Assembly (NCBI RefSeq): GCF_000237925.1
Contig: NC_031498.1
Coordinates: forward strand, 3,952,229 to 4,016,228
Source of the DNA: Schistosoma mansoni
Lineage: Eukaryota; Platyhelminthes; Trematoda; Strigeidida; Schistosomatidae
Reading direction: 5' to 3'
DNA: 64,000 nucleotides
Shown here: positions 35,233 through 48,640 of the stretch, piece after piece
Numbering within the stretch: the stretch's first letter is position 1
Layout: each line of letters opens with the position of its first letter
The notes under the pieces: generated by a model
What the model was told of the DNA's origin: nothing
The model's input: only the letters and a program-made list of their open reading frames with translations
The model's database searches: none
Program-made: the position numbers and the translations under genes

Positions 35233-36686
35233 AAAGTTGAAAAATTCTCGAAAAAATAGACTACCCTTTTACAAGCCCAACACATGTTATACGATCAAAG
35301 TAACCAATGATAATAATAATTAATATTATTACCAACCGAAATAACCAAGTCTTCGTGACCTTGAGATATAAAAATGATGATAAACATAGTAATAACAAAA
35401 AGTTGAAGGTAGGGGAGAGGGTGACGAATAACGAGCGGAAATAAAACTAACAAAACAACACTAATATTGTTTAACAATATTATTCATATGGCATAATCTC
35501 AAGTTTATGATGAATAAGTTATCGTGAAAAAGCGCACGCACACATAAATCATAGTTCTATTTTGTTTAAGAATATGGGGAAAAAAGGAGGGAAGAGGAGA
35601 GAATGAAAATGAAAACAACGAAGTAGTAAAAACTTCAGAAAAGACCAAATGAATTTAAAAACGACTTTAAACCACATCGAAAGAAAATGATAGTAGTAAT
35701 ACCAAGCGATGAGTTAATAATCATTTACTTTGTTCAACAATAACGTTTTCTCCTACTTTTCAAACATTAAAAAACACCAAGATGAACGAAGGCATCTCTT
35801 TTAAATGAAATTTTGAATATTCGTTCCATGAGCTCATATAAGCAATGAATAAACATGATGATGTAATAGAAAGATTACGTAGTGTAGATAATAACAAGAA
35901 CAGATTATGGGTGTTCAAATTAAAAGCCATGTAAAATTAATAAGTTAACAATAAATTATAATGTGAATGAAGTAAGAAAATTAATGATAATAGAGGGGTC
36001 AAATCAAATGAAGTGATCCCAGAAACAACGATGAACAAAATCAAGAGGACATGGGAAATAATTTAAAAAGAGGAGGATATCTTTAAAAGAGACATCAGTG
36101 AACATAAAAGTGTTATGGCTAAATAGAGAAATGAATTTCGCTCAAAAAGTATAAGAAATGCTATCTGATTGTTTCCTTCATAAACTGTAGTGTTATCAGG
36201 TTTGTTTCAGGATTCAAAGTTAATAGTTAAGATTTATGGATAGTGTAGATTCGCCTGTCATACACAAGCTGAAGAGACAAAATTAGATATTTGATACGTT
36301 TAACAGTATCATTTTCACCACATAATTTCTCACCAACATTTTAAATGTTTTGATCAACATATTAAGGCTTTTCTACTGTTCGTTAAAGATAATATTTGAA
36401 TATCGCGCAGGAACTTTAAGGTCTCATTCTCGATTCTCAAGGGCTCCTCCCAAACTATACTTTCGACGTAAAAAAAAGATAAATTTATTAGATAAATAAC
36501 TCTTTTGTCAATGATATTTCTGAACACCGATGAATGGACAACCTGAAGACGAGATTTATATATTTCTTGATGTATCAAAAACATGTTTCTACTTCCTACA
36601 TACGACAGTAACACAGTACAATCGGAGAAACAAAGAGGACACTATATATATATATATATTTAGAGAGAGAGAGTATAGTAAATTAC

Positions 36687-37370
36687 CTTAGTTTGAGAAT
36701 TCCATATCCCTGGCACTGACACTGAACGATAATCTTGCGGTGATGATGTAATATTATTTCCAATAGAATGATTTTTTGGACTCATCATTGAAGTATATTC
36801 CGGTGGGGATTGAATAGTTTCTTGTGAATACCTATGTTCCATTTTAGGCAGTGCAGTCAATGAGGAATGATTATGATGATGAGAACGACTTGAAGATATC
36901 AATGTGTTATTAATAGGAGAATTCGATGTTGCCATTGTATGAGTTGATAGATTAACTGAAAAACAATAAGGATTATGATGATGAAGAGGAGGAGTGGGAG
37001 TTTCGTCATCTCGATACTGGACATCATTATGATTAGTTTCTTCATGAAGACTAGTATTATTATTTACTTCATATGAACGATGATGATAATGCTTATTACT
37101 AGTACCATTACTATTATTATTAGGTTGTATGGAAGAAAGTTTATTATTACCATCGGTAATAGTAGTATTTACCATGGACTTTGTATCTTTATCGCGATTC
37201 GGTGATAAATGTATGGGAGACGAGATATGATTAGTATCATAATGCGGTTCATAATCAAACAATGCTGGATGCTGATGAATATTATTAAAGTGGTAGTGAC
37301 TATGATTATGATGATGGTGAAGATGATGTCGACGATGACGAAGTAAGTCATTTGTTGTAGATGTCTGTGA
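36687..37370 (-). CDS. Visible exon 2 (His/Asn-rich)
   Basis: 684 nt, 228 codons, phase 0 to phase 0. The acceptor is a pyrimidine tract ending CTTTTCAG before 37370; the donor is AAG|GTAATT at 36687. The peptide starts SQTSTTNDLLRHRRHH and carries a long His-rich run, then Asn/Ser/Thr-rich sequence, Pro-containing segments (TPTPPLHHH) and ends VPGIWNSQTK. No catalytic domain or membrane segment is visible; it looks disordered. His-rich and Asn-rich tracts are common in regulatory proteins, but this does not identify the family. The open frame continues past both splice sites for a few codons, which is not coding. Confidence 0.75.
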
Positions 37371-38602
37371 CTGAAAAGGAGAGAAAAAGAGGGAACGAAT
37401 AGGATAGAATTTACATTGAATTTTAATGTTCACATTTAAAAATATGCATAATAATGAAAAGGATTTAAAGAATTTATTGATTTGCACTTAAGACCAAACA
37501 ACTGAAGGTCAGTAAATTTTCAAGTATCAAGACATCATTATTACACGTAATACATTACGCGAACTAAACCTGAAAAATTTACAAGTTATTAAGTAATTTT
37601 AGACACAACTAGATTTATTCTGATTCCTTCGAGTTAACCGTATTTACAATAAATATCATTGACTTTAGTGAATACCTACTTTAAAAACTTGTAATCATTA
37701 TCTTTATAATGGCTTAGTAAATTTATATCACTTTCAATGACTCATTAGCCCTGACCTCTACATAATCTCTCGAATTTCTTCAAGAATCCAGGTAAGTCTT
37801 GCTAACAAGTATCAATTACTAGCAAGAAACTTAGTCTCAGGATTTCTAATCGACTATCTCCAACCATCTAACGAGTCAATGCTGAACGATTTCACTCACT
37901 TGTGAAGTCATTCAGTTGTTCAGCGAATGCAATATAGCAAAAATGACCTAAATATATTATCATTATTACCAATAGTCTTCTGACGAATCTACTAGGAAAA
38001 TACCATTCAATCACACTGTTTTCAGAAACAAGTAAGTAATTTGTTTACAAATTCATTGAAGTATATATATAACGTAGAATTCCGTGTTTTAAAATGCCAA
38101 ATCATCTATACAATGTTTACTGACCAAAAAAACATAACATAGTAAGTGGATAGTTTATTATGTGAAATGGCATTAATGATAAACAGTGGGATGGATTACA
38201 TATACACAGAAAAAAAAGCAAATAAACTATTCCATAACACGCGGTATAATAAATAAATAAAGAAGAGACAAATTAGACATACTGTTGGATTTTACAAACC
38301 ACATGACATCAAAAATTTAAAAAAAAACACAATAAAAAAGTGAACTATCTCATTATTTACGCGTGTACATTAAAATTACGTGTAATCATTCAAAGCTTAA
38401 CTAAATCACATACCCTACACATTAAATATCATGTAAACATATTCTTGCCAAGACATTTGTTTTTAATCATGATCTACCCACATTCTTTTGAACTGAGGTA
38501 ATGATGTATGATATACATACATCAATCATTTACCACGTGTAAGGATTTATTGACTTGACTTTCATTTAATATATTTCATGTAGATTTGTGTCAACTCTGA
38601 AC

Positions 38603-38728
38603 GTAGCTCTTCTAGGGCTACTGCCAGTCCCAAGCCTGGCTAAACGAGGAGGGTTTGGTGTGGGGTCAGCATCCCCATCCCATAGAAAACTTTGCTAACC
38701 AGAAAGTAAAATTTGAGTCAGTCAGTTA
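38603..38728 (+). mobile_element. 5'-leader fragment of the RTE LINE with a short tandem tail
   Basis: About 100 bp match the 5' leader of the full-length RTE element (16431-16545): GTAGCTCTTCTAG, ACTGCC, CCCAAGCC, GAGGAGGGTT and GCTAACCAGAAA in the same order. The match stops near 38700 and is followed by GAGTCAGTCAGTTAG, a short repeat that could be a tail. Standard target-primed insertion yields 3' pieces, so a leader-only piece is unusual. Confidence 0.65.
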
Positions 38729-40009
38729 GTTATAATTATTTTAAATAGAGACTAACAGAAATTTAATAAGATTTCCATGACCGAACTGACAAGATAAAAT
38801 GAACAGACAAGCTGAATAGTAACGAAATTGAAATGATACTGAGCAAAGCAGGACATTGAGAATATATTTTGGATGAAAAGGTATGCAAAGTAGAATACTG
38901 ATTCTTATGGTGTAATGAGAGATTAAAATTTAATGCATCTGTGTCATTGTGCATTAAATGCTTTTAATTTGTACATTCAAACTACATCATACCTATGTAT
39001 TTCCCATTAACAATAACTACCACCTTATATAGTTGGAGAAGTTGTGTGGTGGGACATAAAAAACTGGTCGTAGTGATATTCGTGTAGAAATCTTTAGATA
39101 GTATCATTTCTAACATTTTATTCTTCAATATGTTATTTGCTTCTCGGTTAAACTGTATTTCCCAAATTTCAATATGTTTTTATTGTAGTCAGCATTATTA
39201 GCCCTTACCAAAATTCATATCATTATTCGCAGCGCTGATTTAAAATTGTAGGAGAAGATTTATCCAATGCGATTTTTTGATTATGTGACATAAGTCCAAT
39301 TTGTGAAGCTCTTTAACTAACAATCACTAAACACAATTGATATTATTCAATGAACTCGAATATAAATAAATTTTCTTTGATCTCTACTAAAGTAATCTTT
39401 CTGACAATATTTATCTTTTGGAGTAGCTGATATTTAGAAGGCAGTTGTTGTATACCGGCATCAGATTGATTAGATTTATTGACGTTATCTCAAACATAAT
39501 AGAGATACATCATAATTTAGATCAGAGATATACACACATTTATAGCAGGTCATACATTTACTAACTAACAAGTAATTTAAACATTTTAAAATATAGCTTT
39601 CTTGTGAGAGGGGAACACTGACTAAAAGAAATTAACTGTCTAAACAAGTATAAAATATAATTGTACATATTTGAACTGGTTTGAAGAATATGGAAAAAAA
39701 AAGTAGCGAATAATGAAATGGAAGTTAACTTCATCAATGTTAAAATAAAAAACATACTAAATGAAATAACAGACTTATTTACAAAAACATCTATCTACAT
39801 GCATGTGTACATGCATGTGTACATGCATATATAATTATGATTACAGTGATGCGTATCTAGCCTTGGTGACTGTGAATTAAATAAGAAAATAGATAGTTTG
39901 ATTTGTAGTGATTTAAATTATCTCATTTTGATAATCTTGAAGAAATCTTAATTGGTAAAAATACAACTTGTGCGGATCCTGACGATATGTAGTCTGCTTT
40001 GACTAAATA

Positions 40010-40175
40010 GATTAATTGTGGGTAGCAGTGGAAGCTAAGATTAAATTTTCGTCTAATTTGAGACTCATCAGTTGGATGCACCCACATCTTAATATGTTGA
40101 TATTCACACTGAGGGACTCGAACCCAGTACCTTACGCTGAAAACCCCCAATACATATTATCCACTTGGTTACTGG
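40010..40175 (-). repeat. Sm-alpha-like SINE, diverged
   Basis: The same order as at 33.6 kb: a CCACTTGG A-box-like complement (40161-40168), GGGACTCGAACCC B-box-like complement, then a hammerhead with a perfect CTGATGA core and stem II GTCT/AGAC. Stem III is decayed (AATTTAAT) and stem I no longer pairs, so it is probably inactive. Confidence 0.65.
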
Positions 40176-40318
40176 AAGATAATGAATTTTTTCAGATTTG
40201 TAACGGTTTTATTCCACTGCTAACCACAGTCTATCTAATCTACCCAAAAAAACAACATTTCAATGACAAATAAAAAGGATTAAAGGAGTAAACAAGCAAA
40301 TAAACGCAAATACACACG

Positions 40319-40321
<3 letters not shown>

Positions 40322-40359
<38 letters not shown>
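40322..40359. repeat. (TA)n microsatellite
   Basis: Uninterrupted dinucleotide run in intron 1. Confidence 0.95.
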
Positions 40360-40365
<6 letters not shown>

Positions 40366-41391
40366 GAATATAATAAACAGTGAAAAACATGTTAAACCAG
40401 GTATAATATTATTGCTTATGTAGCTATGTATCTACTAAATGAAAAAGGGTAGTAATAATAATGATAATAATGATAAATAATCCTTGATGACACTACTCAT
40501 ATCATGAAATTCATACATAACAAATGAACAAATCAATGTACGAATAAGTAAGTGAGTGAATGAATAAATTATGCACTTCGAATTATCGTTTTTTGTAGAA
40601 AAAAAGTTACTATACAACCAGGCTTCAACACGTATAAAACATATAATACTATGAATTGAAAAAAACAACAACATTATTTCAGTTTAGAATAAACAGTTTG
40701 TTAATAGCGCGGTAATGATATGTGTTAAATTGTCAATTACATATACTTCTAAATGTAAAAACGTAGTGCAGTGAAGTAATTAATTGATTAATTAAATGAA
40801 GCATTTAGCTTTTAATTTATAATTTTAAACACGAACTCTGTTATATGTATTTTAGTTTAAGGAGTTGAGTTGATCCATTAAAATGAAGCTTAAAATCGAG
40901 TGCATAAAGCCTGTACTTGATAAATTAACTGTATTGTTACTATAATCATCATTATCATTAATAAAACGAAATATAGATCAACAGTGGAATTATTGATGCA
41001 AACATTTTATACTATGGACAGCGTAAGTTGACAACGACAATCAACGACAAACAATAATGACTTAATAGTTAAGACGTCCGAGTTTGAATTGTTTAATAAC
41101 AGATTGGAATCCTGTTTCATCTACGTTGGTTTATTAGTCGGGGTAGTACCAATAGCACTAAAACAAGGTGTGGTTCAAGCCCGAGTACAAGAATCTGTAC
41201 TTGATGACTTAAATCATCGTTTACATGCAACGAACGAACATGAAAACAACATAACAATTCGATATGATAGCAATATGAAATTGGTTACTACATATTAGTT
41301 GATTCATTGAACAATAAGCTATTATAGTATTGTCAAATAGTGAATGATTTATTAGTCAAGTGTCAATTTCAAAGGAATTCGATAACTTGTC

Positions 41392-41416
41392 TATATATAT
41401 ATATATATATATATAT
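41392..41416. repeat. (TA)n microsatellite
   Basis: Dinucleotide run 40 bp before a decayed Sm-alpha-like fragment. Confidence 0.9.
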
Positions 41417-41455
41417 TGAGAAGCAATATTCTTAATTATACATAAAATAAAATGG

Positions 41456-41552
41456 AGTATGTCTAACAGTGGAGTCCACAACGTGCGTCTCCACCCACTT
41501 GAGGCTTGTCAGTTGGATATGGCTACTTCCCAGAGTTGATGTCCACTACGTA
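41456..41552 (-). repeat. Sm-alpha-like SINE fragment, decayed
   Basis: AACAGTGGAGTCCACAACGTGC, GAGGCTTGTCAGTTGGATA and AGAGTTGATGTCCACT follow the order of the better copies. The stem II strands no longer pair. Confidence 0.5.
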
Positions 41553-41657
41553 ATTTATTTGACTGACCGAAATCCAGTCAAAATATAAATAACAGGATCA
41601 TTAAAACCATTACGAATCAAATTAAAATTCATACTCGTTGCAAAAGTAAGTTGCTAT

Positions 41658-41830
41658 CTGGGCTCAGTAACCGAGTGGAAGCGGATAACATATTGACGTT
41701 TGAAGCGAATGCTATTGGGTTCAAACCCCGGAGTGAGCACCAACTCTAGGATGGGAGCACATCCATTTTACGAGTCCCAAACAGGTCCAAACTCCGGCTC
41801 TGAATTCCACTCCTAACTACATTTCATCTA
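41658..41830 (+). repeat. Sm-alpha-like SINE, plus orientation
   Basis: A complete order on the plus strand: CTCAGTAACCGAGTGG, GGGTTCAAACCCCGG, CATCCATTTTACGAGTCCC, and GAATTCCACTCCTAACTAC. The core reads TTTACGA instead of CUGANGA and stem II is lost, so the ribozyme is dead. It lies 100 bp from the opposite-strand fragment at 41456-41552. Confidence 0.65.
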
Positions 41831-42420
41831 TTTTATATATAAACTTGTGCAATGATGTCTTTATCGTGGCAATTCACACAGGATTCATATATGCCAACTA
41901 AGACTAATCAAAATTCAGTCGAAATATCAACAGGATAACTCAAACCATTACGAATTAAGCTAAAGTTGATGAGGACTGTATATATGAATTTTTTTAATTT
42001 TAACCAATCGTGAACAGTGGTTGGTAGTGTATAAAACACACAAAAGCCATCAAATAAGGTGGTGATCGTAGAAGTTAATTGGATAACACTGCTAAATCTG
42101 AAAAGACCAACGCCGAATACAAGTTACAGTTAACAAAAACCAACAGTAGGGTTAGAATAAATCAAATATTTGCCTGGGTAGTTATCTTATATACAAACAA
42201 AAACATGTATGCTGAATCGCACTGTTACTCAACAATAAGAATAATATCTTGAAGCACGATGTTTTCGTAATTTCCTATTTTGACTGTAAAATTGAGAAAA
42301 ACGATGACTATTAGTCTACAATAAATATATACGTGTATTCATAAAATTGAATTCTCACTTATTCTTGCTTTCTAACCTTAAAAGTATCATTTTCCATCAT
42401 AAAGGCTCGACAAATATATA

Positions 42421-42579
42421 TAGACAATTATCATTGAAACCATGAACCGATCAGTGTTAAATCACCACTGATAACCCGGAAGGACTGAATGGCCGTTTCG
42501 TCTAGGTTTGTTTCTAGGGTTTAAATCGTGTACTAACATTGATCGGTTCATTATTTCAATGAAACTCGACAATCTCCAC

Positions 42580-42582
<3 letters not shown>
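42421..42582. repeat. Head-to-head pair of family B SINE 3' ends
   Basis: A minus arm (CATGAACCGATCAGTGTTA, GGCCGTTTCGTC) meets a plus arm (GTACTAACATTGATCGGTTC, ATTATTTCAATGAAAC, ATCTCCACAAC) near 42515-42530. Both promoters are missing. A (TA)n microsatellite starts right at the 3' end (42583-42625). Confidence 0.6.

Positions 42583-42625
<43 letters not shown>
42583..42625. repeat. (TA)n microsatellite at a SINE 3' end
   Basis: Starts directly after TCTCCACAAC, the 3' end of a family B SINE; it may have grown from the tail of that insertion. Confidence 0.95.
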
Positions 42626-42628
<3 letters not shown>

Positions 42629-43664
42629 TATAAGGGGTTTATGAAAATAGTTCCGAAAATTCAGACGATGAGAATGTTATCATATAAGGAAGAATTGGAA
42701 ATAAGAAAAAAAGTTGATAGGATATTGAAGAGATGATGATGATAATAGAAAACTGATAAACATATTCTAAAGTCAAATAGAAAAAATCTGGCATGATCAT
42801 CATAAACAAATATGCTGATTATGTTATGATTCTTTTTTTCATTTCTCCCTTCTTCCACCTCGCCCTCTCGCGCTTCCTCTCACTTCGTTGTTTATAGTCA
42901 CTAATGAAATTGTTTCTCTTGTTCCCATTATGATAATAAAACAATAAAGACCATGTGTCCAATTATTTATCAGATTTATGGTGGTGATTATTATTATTAT
43001 TAATACCAAAAATAATGAAAGATAAGTATTCGTCAAGAAATGATGACTTATAACACATGTTGACATTGGTTACTTGTTGCTAACATACAATAATTATGGC
43101 TTATTCACTTTTGACAGGTGGCATTATATATTTATAAATATATATCTTAGACAAACATTGGAGATCAGGATGCACTGAACAAATATTCGTCGTAGTACAT
43201 AGTTCTATGGTAGTGAGTGTTTACGACCCTACCAGAGAAATTAAAACACAGGTCAGGCTAACCTCCCAATAACAGCCTAGGCTTGACAAACTACGTGGTA
43301 GGGATCCACATGGTCATCATTCAGGAAGGTTGAAACGTTGGATGACATGACTCGAAACTGGCCACAATGATGAAAATTTATTCACTTTTTATCTGTCCCT
43401 AGATTTTGGGTTTTAAAATTAAAGTGTGCTTTCCTATTCCGTGAATTTATCCCTTTTCCTATAATCATAAAGTATTGTCAACCACCAGTAATATTGTTAC
43501 TTTTTCTACTACTCTGCGATTCGTTATGATAATTTAATATTGACGTATTGATATGATGTGACGACTTGAACCGCTATAGATAAGCTCCAGATTCTACGGT
43601 ACATATGATTGACGGTCTAACTGATAATCGGTTCCCGATATTGTCCGATCATTATATATATATA

Positions 43665-44010
43665 TATGCAATTGGACTAAGCTATGTTAACAAATGTCGA
43701 TTACCTAGTTTGGGTCCATATCATTATCGTAACCAGAGGTTAGAGGCTTTAAATGACATAGCTTGGGTGCATTCACTCTTTGTCTTCCTTTACATTCTAA
43801 GCTTCTGAATTCTTCATCATTCCACTAACTCATATTTTCATGAATCGTATCTTCGATGTCTAGTCCTTTTTATTAAAACTAATACTGTTACTACTCCTAC
43901 TACTTTGGAATTCGCCCTAACATCCTCACCTCTCTGAACTAATGGGGTATGGCCATTTGAACCGATGTACATATGTACTAAGTACTACATTGAGACTAAC
44001 TGACTGACAG
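43665..44010 (+). mobile_element. LINE 3' end, (ACTG)n-tail family, plus orientation
   Basis: Reads LSYVNKCRLPSLGPYH then RNQRLEALNDIAW, matching SHVGRCRLPGWDSRDD and RWLETLNDMAQ of the copy at 34.6 kb; the 3' UTR ends with ACTAACTGACTGACAG at 43996-44010. Diverged, 5'-truncated. Confidence 0.6.
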
Positions 44011-44527
44011 AGATTGCAGGTTCAAACGTCGAAACTAATACACCTCTACTTCAATTTTGAGCAGCTGAGTTAGTAGTAGTACTATTGCACACACCCACAC
44101 ATTTATACAAAAAACATCTTGTTCATGGCCGAGTGATTATACGAATCTAGAGTTCGTAAATGCAATATATCAATTTTCCCATTAATTAGTAATTAATTCG
44201 GTGTAATATCGATGGTATTTTCCAAATTATTTCGATAACCAGTAGACAGATGTATATTCTCATTAAAGAATTCTAAAACTAAAGTACAGAAATAAGACAA
44301 AAAATTATTAACTCAGCAAAATGTATAACTCCATGATAAAGGGGATACATAATACATATATGCACACACATCTCATAACGCTTTTTTGGAACCATGACCA
44401 AAATAATTATTTGAAAATCAAATGTCTAAAGCCAACAGTGTTAGCTGCAAATATAACTGGACAGCTAGCTTACTTAAAGTACACAAAATATATTCACACA
44501 TAAACAAAATAACTTAATACGTTTTGA

Positions 44528-44583
44528 AAAATAGGACGGAACGCGCGTCCTGGATTCCACTGTTAGCCACCATCTATCTTTGC
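44528..44583 (+). repeat. Sm-alpha-like SINE, 3' half only
   Basis: Starts inside stem II (AAAATAGGAC) and continues GGAACGCGCGTCCTGG, ATTCCACTGTTAGCCACC. The 5' half with the promoter and CUGANGA core is missing. Confidence 0.65.
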
Positions 44584-46498
44584 TTTGAATGTGTTTTGGT
44601 TTGAAACACATATCGATACCACGTGTTCAAGTTCACAAACGGAATTCTAATCAAAATTTTTCTTTGTCCAGCATCTATCTCTGCTATAGACTAGTGTCCT
44701 AGACTTAATCAATTACACGTATGACCAACACTGTTAGACTTGAAAAAACGCAAACTAAGCTTCCATTGGCTCGCTACACACAAGCCATTCTTTACCCCGT
44801 ACTTTAAGTCTAAATAGAGGTCAGAAAGTCAGCTTCTATTGCCATATTCAATTCAATTAAGAAAGTACAACCAAAGGATAAAACTACGCCATGATTGGAA
44901 GAGAACTGAGTTGTAGGTTCGTAATAAATCAACACTAACTTAAGAAATGTATAGCATATTATAACAATTTATGCATCACGAAAAAGCTTACAAGTAGGAG
45001 AATAAAAAAAATACAACAATTGAAGTATTTAATAATTAAACAATTATTACAGAAATACAATAACGTCAGGTAGAACAGTTTCAAAGTTTCAAATTTCCCA
45101 ATACCTATCCTGCCATAGCATTCTGTGTTTTGTTAAAACATATGAACACTATTAAAATGATGTGTATCATACAAACAATAACAACGCTATGTCAAGTACA
45201 ATTTACATTACATAATAATAATAATAATAACAATAATAGCAGAAATAATGATTTTATATCGGAGGTAAAGGAAGCACTGTCAGAGAGACAAATAATAACA
45301 ATAAAAAAAACAGTATTTCCTTAAAAAAGAGTAGCCGACTGAAATATTGAGGGTAGATGAAAGTTGGTAACGACCAACAAGTTCAAACGAATCCATTGTA
45401 GAAATAATTAAATTCGAAATCAGAGTACACAATATTAATAATATCATTATTATTAATAATAGGTAAGAGTGGTAATGAGAACCGGCAAATAATTATGGTT
45501 AACTTGTTACATTCTTAGGTTGTTTTGTGTCTCAGATACTGTTTCCACTCCAATCATTAAATATAGACGTATGCACATGTGTTTACGCATGCATAAATAT
45601 ATATACATATATAAACATATAATAATATACAAAACGCAAACACACACATAAATTGATATTTACGCATTATACAGTCTCAGATACATTAGACATACAGATA
45701 GATACACTAGTAATAACGACGACATGAGTATTAGATTCAGTAATTCTTTTTCTAATAAGTTATCGAGGTAATAAAAAGGGAGAGAGAGAGAAAACACACG
45801 CGCTCATGACAAGTAAAAATGTATAAATATATATCTGGAACATTTACGGTAAAATGAATAAATATTATTACACTTGAGGGCATTTTTTTTGATGGATGAG
45901 GAAAACTGCAAACAAAAGTTTTAGCAATCAGACAGACACACATATAGATATTAGATACACATGAACATATATATACACACAAAAATGTAGAAGTAAATCC
46001 GCTGACAAGAACAAAACAGATAAACAAAACCGAGTAAGTTTCAAATCTACTTAAAACTAATTATTTATTCAAATCACAGTAATTGACAAACTGTTTTTTT
46101 CATTGTGAAAAACTAAAGAAAATAATAGTATAATACAAATAGAAATAGTTTACTCTCTCTCTCTCTCTCTCTTCCTAACGGTGTGTTGGTAGTAGTAAGG
46201 ATGAGTTAGTTTTGATCAAAAATGTATGTAAATGTAGTCGTACATGGACAGATATTTCTGAAGTGTTTCATTTTGCTCGGAAAAAAATGACAATGTGACA
46301 ATACAACACACGGAAGCTTTAGACAATAATTATCAACTGAAGTGAAAAAAAAACACATTAAAGATCAAATGGAATTCTCATTTTCCACAAATTAAAAGTA
46401 TATCTTATTACTTGATATATTCCTCGCCCATTTTACTAAGCAGATATGGCATAATATAAGTCTTCCGATAGGGTAAACAACACTCATAATATAAGCAG

Positions 46499-46735
46499 AG
46501 GTAAATGGTGGCTAGCAGTGGAATCCAGGACGTGCGTTTCGTCCTATTTAGGACTCGTCAGCTGGATGTACCTACATCCCAGAGTTGATGTTCAAGTCCT
46601 GAGCTCGAACCTAGTACTGTCCGTTCGAGTGGACATCAACGCTGGGATGCAGGCACATTCAAATGATAAGTCCCAAATAGGAAGAAACGAGCCCTGGATC
46701 ACACTGCTAGTCACCATCAATCTCTGTTCATAATG
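46499..46735. repeat. Head-to-head pair of Sm-alpha-like SINEs
   Basis: 46499-46620 is a minus-strand copy and about 46621-46735 a plus-strand copy. They meet near their B-box regions; both carry TCGAACC/GTTCGAGT, GTTGATGTTC/GGACATCAAC, hammerhead sequence, and CACTGCTAG(C/T)CACC. Both outer ends are 3' ends. The minus copy keeps an intact hammerhead; the plus copy is decayed (AATGATA core). Confidence 0.75.
46523..46567 (-). ncRNA. Hammerhead ribozyme (Sm-alpha type), best copy in the window
   Basis: Stem I ATCCAG/CTGGAT (six perfect pairs, 46562-46567 with 46523-46528), core CTGACGA, stem II GTCC TAAATA GGAC (four pairs), GAA, stem III ACGC/ACGT (three pairs and one mismatch, no loop), C17. 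All invariant bases are present. With stem III lacking a loop, cleavage is expected mainly as a dimer or in a tandem transcript, as known for Sm-alpha. Confidence 0.8.
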
Positions 46736-47489
46736 CTTGTAACTTACTGGCAATATTGAAGCAATCCGCACAGGATGCACATATGCCAATAAGGGACTGA
46801 TCCATTGCAGTCATAAACATCAGTTGGAAGATTTAAACAACCAAAACAAAAATGAATTCTGACAATAAATTAGTGCGATATCCTAACGAGTAAAAATTTA
46901 AATTGTTGATATCTTGAAAAAATACTGTTTTACAGTCAAGTACGACTTTTTAACGAATGTTATTATGTTTTAATAAATTTATACTTGGATATTCTATACT
47001 TAGAGAAGGAGTAAGCATGGAACCTAAAAGCTACAACTAACATATGAAATTGAGCTAAGAAGGTATAAAGGCACTAAGCATAAGTCATTTGACGGTGAAT
47101 GATAAATCACATTTGAAGTAGGTATCATCATCATCGTCAACCAACATTTGACTCTCTCAGGAAAACAATTCGTCACGAATCCACAGGAAATGCAATAAAC
47201 ATATATTTATTTTAATACTAGTCGATAATATATACACAATCTACATTTCATTAACAAAACATTATTTTAAGGGGACATATAACAGCAGTCTAATTTGTAT
47301 ATGTACTTCGATTTTATTTTGTTTATTGAAATTTATGTAAATAGAAGTGTAACTTTTTTGGCGTATAAACTGACATTGTACACACATATACGTACATACC
47401 TACTTTTAATGGGTTGTCTTCTATTCCTGTAATCAGACAACTTTATTGCCTAAGTATAGTGGGTTTTTGCAAGATTGTTGTAAAGATCA

Positions 47490-47700
47490 TGAACTAACAT
47501 AAGTAAGACAGTCATTGAAAATCAAGAAACTATTTGGTCCTAGTATAAATCTCTTTTGTTGTATGCATGGACAACACCATCAAGAATCAAGCCTAGGACA
47601 TTTAGATCACACACTGAGCGCTTAAAATTTAGGTCACTGAGTCTGCATTTTGCTTTACATGTCTAACTTCAATCAGTTCGTGATACTGAACAACCACAAA
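47490..47700 (-). repeat. Decayed family B SINE
   Basis: ATGAACTAACATAAGTAAGAC, GGTCCTAGTATAAATCTC, GAGCGCTTAAAATTTAGG and TAACTTCAATCAGTTCGTGA keep the family order in minus orientation. The hammerhead core is not recognisable. Confidence 0.45.
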
Positions 47701-48344
47701 CCAATCCCACTAATGAATGACTTCAATACACCTGAGGTAGTTGGACTACATTGATCACGGTCCCTCACAAGAATTCCTAGAAATCGTTCCTGGAATTGAT
47801 CACTAGTGTGAACACGATATTGTGTCAAGATAGTGAATTATTTACCAGTTTTATTTGTGTCAAATTATCACTGTACATAAACACATATACACACACATAC
47901 GAACATACGACCGAATTGTGATTTTTATATCAACCATCACACAACTTTAAGGTTTTAATCTCACGAAATGAAAAAAATAAAACAAATAAAACTTAATCAC
48001 GTCACAAAAGGAGTATTTTTTTTGCTTGAAATCACAGACCAAAGTTTACAAACTAATTGTAGACACCATAAACAAAACACACAATCTTAAAAACAAATAG
48101 TGAAATTTTAGTAATAATTATAAAGCTTTTAGATTTAACTGTCAAGAATAAAAAATTAACAATTTCATAATACTCAAGTAACAGACTAACCGTTGAAATG
48201 AGAAGTTGGTCTATATAACGAAATTTTGATTAGAAATTTGCCTAACAACGAGATGTTTCCTGATAATGTAGCATTTAGTGAACAGAAAGGCTAAGAAATG
48301 GTCAAACTGTAACATGGCATGTTATTTAGTGTTTGATTTGAATC

Positions 48345-48640
48345 ATGCTGGTAAGTAAATGGTGTAGACTACCTAGTTGTGATCCAGGCAACAATTATAA
48401 CTATTAGTAGTAGATGTTAAATGACACGGTTCAGAATTGGATGCACTAGTGTATATACAGTGACTCTTTGCTTTCGCTCAAATCTACGATTTCAAAATCA
48501 CTTTTTTTTTTACACATCACTGATATTATTAAAATTACTGATTTGATATTCTTCTACTAACTAATCCAATGAAGTCTTGTAATATAAAAAAACTGTGGGA
48601 TAAAATATCTATTCTGTTATTATTATTATTCAGTCAACTT
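48345..48640 (+). mobile_element. Decayed LINE 3' end, (ACTG)n-tail family
   Basis: GTAGACTACCTAGTTGTGAT, ACTATTAGTAGTAGATG, TTAAATGACACGGTTCAGAA and TGGATGCACTAGTGT align with the coding end of the copy at 34.5-34.6 kb. No clear tail remains. Confidence 0.5.

Larger units (their letters stand above)
31007..36686 (-). other. Intron 2
   Basis: Phase-0 intron of 5.7 kb. It holds two family B SINEs (31210-31390, 31604-31765), two SINE D copies (32627-32785, 35110-35232), an Sm-alpha-like SINE (33581-33740) and a LINE 3' end with (ACTG)n tail (34195-34800). About 35300-36680 shows nothing beyond simple AT-rich sequence and a short (TA)n/(GA)n tract near 36640-36672. Confidence 0.6.

Noticed and set aside
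39798-39830. Tandem ATGCATGTGTAC units
   Set aside because: A short simple repeat of fewer than three units with no further structure.
43210-43480. Possible further repeat resembling 49880-50050
   Set aside because: A few short matches only (such as GACTCGAAACTGGCC); too weak to define a family.
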